Below, piece after piece: positions 5,513 through 13,202 of a DNA stretch of 13,202 nucleotides. The notes under the pieces are model-generated. The model saw only the letters and a list, made by a program, of their open reading frames with translations. It was not told the origin of the DNA and made no database searches. The position numbers and the translations under genes are program-made. The DNA is taken from positions 1-13,202 of the forward strand of contig JAKSCY010000321.1 in assembly GCA_022360355.1 (NCBI GenBank), in the 5' to 3' direction. This DNA is from Chlorobiales bacterium (GTDB lineage: Bacteria; Bacteroidota; Chlorobiia; Chlorobiales; Chlorobiaceae). The first letter of the stretch is position 1. Every line of letters begins with the position of its first letter.

Positions 5513-7365
5513 TGATAGCGTTTACAGACATTGTAGGAATGGATCTGGCCAAGCAGGCGCTGATGCTTCTTGCGGTCGATCCATCTCTTGGCGGAGTAGT
5601 GATTCCCGCAGCTGTTGGGTCCGGCAAGTCAACACTGGCCAGGGCTTTTGCAGATATTCTTCCTGAAGACACGCCTTTTGTCGAGCTTCCCCTGAACGTG
5701 ACGGAGGACAGGCTGATAGGAGGGGTTGATCTTGAGGCTACGCTTACCAAGGGTGAACGGGTTGTTCAGCACGGTGTGCTTTCCAAAGCTCACGGCGGGG
5801 TGCTTTACGTGGATTCTCTCAGTCTGCTGGACAGTTCTGCTGTATCGCATGTCATGGATGCCATGTCGAGAGGAGAGGTGCTTGTCGAGCGAGAAGGTCT
5901 CAGCGAGGTGCATCCGGCTGATTTTATGCTGATCGGAACCTATGATCCGTCTGACGGTGACGTTCGCATGGGGCTTCTTGACAGGGTGGGAATGATTGTC
6001 CCGTTCACTACCCAGAACGACTACAGGGCACGAAAGCTTATCGTTAACTGTGTTCTTGGCAAAAAAGATAATGAGGATACCGAGGACGAGCTGAAAATGC
6101 TCAGGGGGCTTATCAAAGCAGCAAAGGAGCAGCTTCATCTTGTTTCCATGACAAAAGAGCAGAAAGAGGGGCTTATCCAGTCTGCTATAAGTCTCGGGGT
6201 TGAGGGTAACCGTGTCGATGTTTTCGCCATAAAGGCAGCGCTTGCAAGCGCTGCGCTTGCCCAGCGTAGTGACGTTGACGAAGATGACCTCAAGCTTGCC
6301 CTGAAGCTTGTGCTGGTTCCCCGTGCAACGCGCATGCCGCAACAGGAAGAAGAAGTTATGGATGAAATGCCTCCCGAGGATGAGATGCCTCCTGACACTC
6401 CGGAGTCGGAAGACCAGGAAGCTCCCGAGGACAGCTCTGATCCCGATGAAGAGGAGCAGGAGGAGACTCCGGACATGATTGAAGAACTGATGATGGAAGC
6501 GGTTGAGACCGAATTGCCGGACAACATCATGAACATCTCTCTTGCAGCAAAAAGGAAGAGCAAATCGGGAAGCAGAGGCGAAGCGCTCAATAATCGCCGG
6601 GGCCGCTTTGTTCGATCCCAGGAAGGTGAAATGCGCAGCGGAAAGGTTGCTATCATTCCAACACTGATTTCAGCCGCGCCATGGCAGGAGAGCCGCAAAA
6701 AAGAGCGCAAAAAGAAGTTTGGGAAGGTTAATACGGCGCTTGTTATCAACAAGGAAGATGTCAGGATCAAGAAGTTTCGTGACAAGTCAGGTACCTTGTA
6801 TATTTTCATGGTGGATGCATCCGGCTCGATGGCCCTGAACCGTATGCGGCAGGCAAAAGGTGCGGTGGCACATCTGCTCGAAAATGCCTATGTGCACCGT
6901 GACCAGGTTTCGCTTATCTCTTTCAGGGGGAAAGAAGCCCAGCTCCTCTTGCCTCCTTCACAGAGTGTTGACCGCGCCAAGCGAGAGCTTGATGTGCTGC
7001 CGACCGGTGGAGGAACACCGCTTGCCTCGGCGCTTTTTCTCGGATGGGAAACAGCCAAGCAGGCCAGGACAAAGGGCGTGTCACAAATCATGTTTGTCGT
7101 GATTACCGATGGACGTGGTAATATCAGCCTTCAGTCTTTATATGATCAGGATGCTGCGAAACCTACCAAAGAAGAAGTGCAGGAAGAGATTGAAGCGCTC
7201 TCGGCATCTATCTTCGCTGACGGCATTGCTTCTGTTATTATCGATACCCAGATGAACTACCTTTCGAGAGGCGAAGCACCAAAGCTGGCTGAAAAGCTTG
7301 GCGGACGGTACTTTTATTTGCCAAACGCCAAGGCTGAAGAGATTGCGTTGGCGGCGCTTAGCTAA
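5512..7365 (+). CDS. bchD: Magnesium chelatase subunit D
   Basis: BchD is the platform that joins the BchI ring to the porphyrin-loaded H subunit. The 617-residue protein has an N-terminal AAA+ domain (about 1-270), a Pro/Glu/Asp-rich linker (about 278-325), a basic stretch (about 345-405) and a C-terminal von Willebrand A domain (about 425-617). In the AAA+ part the Walker A loop is present (A-A-V-G-S-G-K-S-T, 33-41), but the Walker B position reads L-Y-V-D-S-L (98-103), so the catalytic glutamate is replaced by serine; weak or no ATP hydrolysis is expected. The MIDAS metal site is intact: D435-x-S437-x-S439, T502 in a GGGTP turn, and D533 in T-D-G. The ATG shares its A with the bchI stop; AGAAGAAG within the end of bchI may act as the ribosome binding site. 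A strong terminator follows at 7386. Confidence 0.95.
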   Translation: MIAFTDIVGMDLAKQALMLLAVDPSLGGVVIPAAVGSGKSTLARAFADILPEDTPFVELPLNVTEDRLIGGVDLEATLTKGERVVQHGVLSKAHGGVLYVDSLSLLDSSAVSHVMDAMSRGEVLVEREGLSEVHPADFMLIGTYDPSDGDVRMGLLDRVGMIVPFTTQNDYRARKLIVNCVLGKKDNEDTEDELKMLRGLIKAAKEQLHLVSMTKEQKEGLIQSAISLGVEGNRVDVFAIKAALASAALAQRSDVDEDDLKLALKLVLVPRATRMPQQEEEVMDEMPPEDEMPPDTPESEDQEAPEDSSDPDEEEQEETPDMIEELMMEAVETELPDNIMNISLAAKRKSKSGSRGEALNNRRGRFVRSQEGEMRSGKVAIIPTLISAAPWQESRKKERKKKFGKVNTALVINKEDVRIKKFRDKSGTLYIFMVDASGSMALNRMRQAKGAVAHLLENAYVHRDQVSLISFRGKEAQLLLPPSQSVDRAKRELDVLPTGGGTPLASALFLGWETAKQARTKGVSQIMFVVITDGRGNISLQSLYDQDAAKPTKEEVQEEIEALSASIFADGIASVIIDTQMNYLSRGEAPKLAEKLGGRYFYLPNAKAEEIALAALS

Positions 7366-7385
7366 GCAATGAACCGGAAAATTCA

Positions 7386-7427
7386 AAAAACCTCCCCTGC
7401 CTTGACAAAAACGGGGGGAGGTTTTTG
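7386..7427 (+). terminator. Strong Rho-independent terminator after bchD
   Basis: AAAAACCTCCCC (7386-7397) pairs perfectly with GGGGAGGTTTTT (7415-7426), 12 base pairs around a 17-base loop, with the T run forming the 3' arm. It lies 21 bases after the bchD stop and should end the bchID message. The loop contains TTGACA (7402-7407). Confidence 0.9.
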
Positions 7428-7539
7428 TATTTAGTGCATTTAATACAATATTTTTACGTATTATTTCGGGTTATGCGGAAGCTTTTCTTGATACGGCAAG
7501 GCTTTTAGTATTTCTAATTTTTTATCAGGTTGATCAGTT
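7402..7539 (+). promoter_or_regulatory. Candidate promoter and leader of the chelatase H-subunit gene
   Basis: A perfect -35 hexamer TTGACA (7402-7407) in the terminator loop is followed after 18 bases by TGTATT (7426-7431), a four-of-six -10 match, giving a start near 7438 and a leader of about 100 bases. An inverted repeat TAATAC-N11-GTATTA (7441-7463) lies just downstream. A smaller ATCA-GGT-TGAT repeat (7524-7534) covers the weak ribosome binding site before the ATG at 7540. A second candidate -35, TTGATA (7488-7493), has no good -10. All roles are inferred. Confidence 0.3.
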
Positions 7540-10500
7540 ATGGCACAGCTTCGTAAAATTGCCGCTATTGTCGGGCTCGAGCAGTATAATACCAACCTCT
7601 GGAAGAAAATTATCACTCTTCTGAACGGCGAAGCCGAGCTCACCCAGTGGACTGATGTTGATCTTGAAAAACAGAACCCTGAAACGGCAAAAGCCATTTC
7701 GGATGCTGATTGCGTGTTCATGAGCATGATCCAGTTCAAGGATCAGGTGGAGTGGTTTAAGGAAAGGCTTGAGCAGGCTGAGAACAAGGACAAGACGGTT
7801 TTTGTTTTTGAGTCGATGCCTGATGCCATGGCACTGACGAAAGTCGGGAACTATGCGGTCAGTGAGGGAAAAGGCGGTATGCCCGAGTCGGTGAAGAAGG
7901 TGGCCAAGATGCTCGTGAAAGGTCGTGATGAAGATGCGCTTTACGGCTACATGAAGCTGATGAAGATTATGCGCACAATCCTTCCGCTCGTACCGAAAAA
8001 AGCAAAGGATTTCAAGAACTGGCTGCTTGTCTATTCGTACTGGATGCAGCCGACGCCCGAGAATATTGCCAACATGTTCCGGTTGATTCTCAGGGAGTAC
8101 TGCAATGAGTCCTTGACCGTCGGCCCTATTGTCGATGTCCCGAATATGGGCCTGTATCATCCGGATGCTCCGGCATATTTCAAGGATGTCAAATCATTTA
8201 AAAGCTGGTCGAAAAAACAGGGTAGAAATTTCAATAAGGGACAGAAAGTCGGGATGCTGTTTTTCCGTAAGCATCTGCTCCAGGAAAAGACCTATATCGA
8301 CGATACGATTCGCGGCTTCGAGCGTAAGGGGCTCAATGTTTTCCCCGCTTTCGTTATGGGTGTCGAAGGGCATGTTCTCGTCAGGGACTGGTTTGTCAAG
8401 GAAAAGCTCGATTTGCTGGTGAACATGATGGGTTTCGGGCTTGTCGGCGGGCCGGCCGGTTCGACAAAGCCGGGCACCGCTGCTGAAGCTCGTGACGAGA
8501 TCATGAGAAAACTCGATGTTCCGTACATCGTTGCGCAACCCCTCCTGATCCAGGATTTCGAGTCATGGCACGAGCTTGGCGTTTCACCCATGCAGATTAC
8601 CTTTACCTATTCTATCCCGGAAATGGACGGGGCGGTTTGTCCTATTGTGCTTGGTGCGCTGAAAGACGGCAGGATCGAAACGGTACCTGAAAGAATCGAG
8701 CGCCTGTCAAACCTGTCCCAGAAATGGCTTCGTCTGAGGGCTGACTCTAACAGGGAGAAAAAGCTTGCCTTTATTGTGTATGATTATCCACCGGGACTGG
8801 GAAAGAAAGCCAGCGCAGCATTGCTCGATGTTCCGAAATCACTCCATGCCATTCTCCAGCGTCTCAAAAAAGAAGGTTACAACACAGGAGAACTTCCCTC
8901 GAGTCCTGAAGAGCTGTTCAAGGCACTCGACAAGGCGACTGATTACCAGTATCAGAATTCAAGGCCCGAGGCGATGAAGGTCAGCGGTGACCAATACCGC
9001 GAGCTGACAACGCCAAGGGAACGGGAGCGTATAGAGGAGCGGTGGCAGGGGTTTCCGGGTGAAATTGTGCCGATAGGTACTGAGAGTGTCTTTATCGGAG
9101 GTATCCGTTTTGGTAACGTGTTTATAGGGGTTCAGCCGCGTCTTGCAGTGCAGGGGGATCCCATGAGGTTGCTGTTCGATAAAGCCAACACGCCGCATCA
9201 CCAGTATATCTCGTTTTACCGCTGGATCAGCAGGGAGTTCAAGGCCCACGCACTTGTTCATGTCGGTATGCATGGTTCGGCAGAATGGATGCCGGGTCTG
9301 CAATCCGGTCTGACCGGTGATTGCTGGCCTGACGCGCTTCTTGCGGATATCCCTCATTTCTATATCTACCCGATCAACAATCCAAGCGAGTCTTCCATCG
9401 CCAAACGCCGGGGGCTTGCCACGATGGTATCTCATGTTGTTCCTCCTCTTTCAAGGGCGGGCCTCTACAAGGAGCTGCCGGCACTCAAGGATTTTCTGGC
9501 CGATTACCGTGAACGGGGCCTCGACAAATCAGCAGATGCGGACGAACTCGAAACGGCTATCATGCAGAAGGCCGAACTGCTGAATCTTACCGATGATTGT
9601 CCCCACAGGGAAGGAGAGTCGTTCAGAGACTATGTCAGCCGTCTCTACAGCTACGTTCTTGAACTTGAAAACCGCCTTATCTCCAACTCACTACATGTTT
9701 TCGGAGAGTCGAGCCCGCTCGAGTCACAGCTTGTTACCGTGACTGAAACACTGAAGAACAGGGGAAAGAACGGAAAAAGTCTTCCCGGAATGTTTATGGA
9801 GTATTCCGGAAAAAACGGTCATTTCGCGAGTTATGAGGAACTGGCAAAGCGTTCGAGAAGCGGTGAAAGTGATGCTGTTGAACTGCGTGAAATGGTCGAT
9901 CAGGCATGCAAGGATTTCATACAGCAGGTACTGTTTGACCGAAAAAGTCCTGTCGATGTTTTTAAAGAAATGATGGGCGGGCAGAACCTTCCTGCGGAGT
10001 TCATGGAAGTGGTCGATGGGATTATACAGGAAGGGGTGCAGCTGCTTTATGCCCTGGGTGACAATCACGGGGAAATGGATGCCCTTGTCCGGGTGCTTGA
10101 CGGGCGATACATCCCTTCAGGACCAGGAGGAGACCTTGTCAGGGACGGCGTCAATGTTCTCCCTTCGGGACGCAACATTCATTCGATTGATCCCTGGCGG
10201 ATTCCTTCCGAGCTTGCCTTCAAACGAGGCGCAAAGATCGCGGATATGCTGGTCAACAAGCATCTGGAAGAGAACAACGGTCAGTACCCCGAAACAATTG
10301 CACAGGTGCTTTGGGGGCTTGATACCATTAAAACAAAAGGTGAGGCTGTTGCCGTCGTCATACGGCTTGCAGGGGCTGAACCCGCTTACGATGCCCAGGG
10401 CAAGATCAGTCACTACCAGCTTGTACCGCTCGAGAAACTCGGACGCCCGAGGATCGATGTGCTGATGCAGTTGAGCCCGATATTCAGGGATGCTTTCGGA

Positions 10501-11361
10501 AATCTCATGGACCAGCTCGACAGGCTCGTACAGGAAGCGGCGAAAGCCGATGAGCCGCATGACAGGAACTTTATCAAAAAGCATGTAGACCAGGCTCTGG
10601 AGGAAGGGGCTGATTTCGAAAGCGCGACATCAAGACAGTTTACCCAGGCGCCCGGTTCGTATGGTACATATGTTGACGACATGGTTGAAGATTCAGCCTG
10701 GGAGAGCGATGATGATCTCGATGAACTGTTTCTTCGCCGAAACAGTTCCGCCTACGGCGGCAGCAGAAAAGGAGAAAAACAAACCGAGATTCTCAAGAAC
10801 TTGTTTGGAACCGTCGATCGTGTCGTTCATCAGGTTGATTCAACCGAGTTCGGTATCTCGGACATCGATCATTACTTTTCATCATCAGGTTCGCTTCAGC
10901 TTGCCGCACGCAAGCGCAACAGCCGCGTGAGCGATGTGAAACTCAATTACGTTGAATCCTTTACCTCCGACATCAAGGTTGACGATGCAAACAAGTCGCT
11001 CAGGATCGAATACCGTTCAAAGCTTCTGAACCCGAAGTGGTTCGAGGGAATGCTGAACCACGGACACAGCGGGGCTTCAGAGATCAGTAACAGGGTTACC
11101 TATATGCTTGGATGGGATGCCGTGACCAAAAGTGTTGATGATTGGGTCTACAAAAAAACGGCGGAAACTTATGCCCTCGATCCCGAAATGCGAGAGAGAC
11201 TTGCAAAAGTAAATCCACAAGCTATAAAGAACATTGTCGGGCGTATGCTCGAAGCTCATGGCAGGGGAATGTGGAAAGCCGATCAGGATATCATCGAGGA
11301 GCTGCAGGATATCTATGCCGACCTTGAGGATCGTCTCGAAGGGATGCATGATGAAGATTAG
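7540..11361 (+). CDS. bchS: Magnesium chelatase H-type subunit (BchS-like paralogue)
   Basis: This 1273-residue protein is the large porphyrin-binding catalytic subunit of Mg chelatase (BchH/CobN family), which inserts Mg2+ into protoporphyrin IX at the expense of ATP hydrolysed by BchI/D. The N-terminal domain (about 5-170) is the DUF3479-type region typical of BchH, and the CobN/Mg-chelatase body follows to near the C-terminus. The conserved metal-site segment H-V-G-M-H-G-S-A-E-W begins at H574, with the second histidine at 578, and a downstream N-P-S-E motif is present. An acidic serine/aspartate segment lies at about 1046-1065. The length matches the family and the frame is intact. Chlorobaculum tepidum has three H paralogues, BchH, BchS and BchT; from memory the one next to bchI/bchD is BchS, tied to bacteriochlorophyll c supply, so the symbol rests on gene order. 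A phylogeny could instead assign it as BchH. It has its own leader after the bchD terminator. Confidence 0.85.
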   Translation: MAQLRKIAAIVGLEQYNTNLWKKIITLLNGEAELTQWTDVDLEKQNPETAKAISDADCVFMSMIQFKDQVEWFKERLEQAENKDKTVFVFESMPDAMALTKVGNYAVSEGKGGMPESVKKVAKMLVKGRDEDALYGYMKLMKIMRTILPLVPKKAKDFKNWLLVYSYWMQPTPENIANMFRLILREYCNESLTVGPIVDVPNMGLYHPDAPAYFKDVKSFKSWSKKQGRNFNKGQKVGMLFFRKHLLQEKTYIDDTIRGFERKGLNVFPAFVMGVEGHVLVRDWFVKEKLDLLVNMMGFGLVGGPAGSTKPGTAAEARDEIMRKLDVPYIVAQPLLIQDFESWHELGVSPMQITFTYSIPEMDGAVCPIVLGALKDGRIETVPERIERLSNLSQKWLRLRADSNREKKLAFIVYDYPPGLGKKASAALLDVPKSLHAILQRLKKEGYNTGELPSSPEELFKALDKATDYQYQNSRPEAMKVSGDQYRELTTPRERERIEERWQGFPGEIVPIGTESVFIGGIRFGNVFIGVQPRLAVQGDPMRLLFDKANTPHHQYISFYRWISREFKAHALVHVGMHGSAEWMPGLQSGLTGDCWPDALLADIPHFYIYPINNPSESSIAKRRGLATMVSHVVPPLSRAGLYKELPALKDFLADYRERGLDKSADADELETAIMQKAELLNLTDDCPHREGESFRDYVSRLYSYVLELENRLISNSLHVFGESSPLESQLVTVTETLKNRGKNGKSLPGMFMEYSGKNGHFASYEELAKRSRSGESDAVELREMVDQACKDFIQQVLFDRKSPVDVFKEMMGGQNLPAEFMEVVDGIIQEGVQLLYALGDNHGEMDALVRVLDGRYIPSGPGGDLVRDGVNVLPSGRNIHSIDPWRIPSELAFKRGAKIADMLVNKHLEENNGQYPETIAQVLWGLDTIKTKGEAVAVVIRLAGAEPAYDAQGKISHYQLVPLEKLGRPRIDVLMQLSPIFRDAFGNLMDQLDRLVQEAAKADEPHDRNFIKKHVDQALEEGADFESATSRQFTQAPGSYGTYVDDMVEDSAWESDDDLDELFLRRNSSAYGGSRKGEKQTEILKNLFGTVDRVVHQVDSTEFGISDIDHYFSSSGSLQLAARKRNSRVSDVKLNYVESFTSDIKVDDANKSLRIEYRSKLLNPKWFEGMLNHGHSGASEISNRVTYMLGWDAVTKSVDDWVYKKTAETYALDPEMRERLAKVNPQAIKNIVGRMLEAHGRGMWKADQDIIEELQDIYADLEDRLEGMHDED

Positions 11362-11369
11362 GGGGATTG

Positions 11370-11390
11370 AGTCAAAGGTAAAAAGGCAAA
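11370..11390 (-). repeat. Three heptamers of the TTTGMCY family, minus orientation
   Basis: Read on the minus strand the bases are TTTGCCT, TTTTACC, TTTGACT, an imperfect copy of the heptamer array upstream of bchI (4187-4214) in reverse orientation. It lies nine bases past the H-subunit stop codon and before the terminator. Confidence 0.7.
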
Positions 11391-11401
11391 CGTTAAAAAT
11401 G

Positions 11402-11433
11402 AAAAAAGCGGCCGGTACAGGGCCGCTTTTTTT
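11402..11433. terminator. Bidirectional terminator between bchS and guaB
   Basis: AAAAAAGCGGCC (11402-11413) pairs perfectly with GGCCGCTTTTTT (11421-11432) around the seven-base loop GGTACAG. The stem has a T run on either strand, so it can end both the plus-strand H-subunit message and the minus-strand guaB message, whose stop is at 11456-11458. Confidence 0.92.
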
Positions 11434-11455
11434 GTCGCATTGAAGTTTTTGTGAC

Positions 11456-13018
<1,563 letters not shown>

Positions 13019-13113
13019 TCGGAACAGGGCGTCGAGACGGAAATATTTGCTTCAAGTTCGCTGGTTGCTTTTAAAAAACTAAAATACATTGTACATTACT
13101 GGCCCTAAAAACC

Positions 13114-13201
13114 GGAGAGGTCGCATAGTTGGTCTAGTGCGCTCGCCTGGAAAGCGGGTAGGGTGTAACAGCCCTCGAGGGTTCGAATCCCTCCCTCTCC
13201 G
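13114..13201 (+). tRNA. tRNA-Ser (anticodon GGA)
   Basis: The 88-base sequence folds as a class II tRNA. The acceptor arm GGAGAGG (13114-13120) pairs with CCTCTCC (13194-13200), with G discriminator at 13201. The anticodon loop CTGGAAA, closed by CTCGC/GCGGG, puts GGA at 13149-13151, reading UCC and UCU serine codons. A long variable arm (AGGG...CCCT) is typical of serine tRNAs, and the T arm GAGGG-TTCGAAT-CCCTC is perfect. Whether CCA is encoded cannot be seen because the window ends one base later. Confidence 0.96.
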
Positions 13202-13202
13202 C

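Noticed and set aside
5629..6809. Long minus-strand open frames (237 and 224 residues) opposite bchD
   Set aside because: They overlap the intact bchD frame, have no recognisable domains, show low-complexity or Cys/His/Arg-rich composition typical of antisense reading, and lack a promoter context.
7534..8160. 208-residue minus-strand open frame opposite the start of the H-subunit gene
   Set aside because: Antisense shadow of a conserved gene; no family motif and no plausible ribosome binding site.
13085..13098. Direct repeat TACATTG/TACATTA before the tRNA gene as a possible attachment site or promoter
   Set aside because: Only two short imperfect copies, no integrase or mobile genes in the window, and no good -35/-10 spacing with the nearby TTGCTT.

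Overview
The window looks like chromosome of a green sulfur bacterium (Chlorobiaceae; Chlorobium, Prosthecochloris or Pelodictyon type). The strongest evidence is a magnesium chelatase locus in the order I subunit, D subunit, H-type subunit, in which the H subunit sits beside bchI/bchD as bchS does in Chlorobaculum tepidum (recalled from the literature, not searched). The genus cannot be fixed from the sequence alone.

Layout. At the left edge is the 5' end of a minus-strand flavodoxin-like/FMN-reductase gene (1-139). Diverging from it is a lone 387-residue helical protein (346-1509) with the architecture of the HBL/NHE/ClyA alpha-pore-forming toxin superfamily. It converges on an RluD-type 23S rRNA pseudouridine synthase gene (1584-2636, minus) across a hairpin terminator. 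Divergent from rluD is a dihydrolipoamide dehydrogenase gene (2725-4131). After a 229-base regulatory-looking gap comes bchI-bchD (4361-7365), translationally coupled by a TAATG overlap and closed by a strong terminator. A separate transcription unit carries the 1273-residue chelatase H-type subunit (7540-11361). Convergent to it, across a bidirectional terminator, is guaB (11456-12946, minus). A tRNA-Ser(GGA) gene closes the window (13114-13201).

How the genes work together. BchI (AAA+ motor), BchD (AAA+ plus acidic linker plus VWA/MIDAS platform) and the H-type subunit (porphyrin-binding catalytic subunit) form the ATP-dependent Mg chelatase that inserts Mg2+ into protoporphyrin IX, the first committed step to bacteriochlorophyll. 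The H subunit is separated from bchID by a terminator, and a perfect -35 hexamer lies in that terminator's loop. This suggests that motor and catalytic subunits can be expressed independently, which makes sense in an organism with several H paralogues. RluD, Lpd, GuaB and the tRNA are housekeeping functions with no obvious link to pigment synthesis.

Most unusual items: the orphan HBL-like putative pore-forming protein in a photosynthetic anaerobe; TTTGMCY heptamer repeats on both flanks of the bchIDS block in opposite orientation; inverted repeats near the putative promoters of bchI and of the H-subunit gene; and a basic BchI tail opposite an acidic BchD linker. No CRISPR array, insertion sequence or phage gene was seen. 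No stretch longer than 300 bases lacks a gene.
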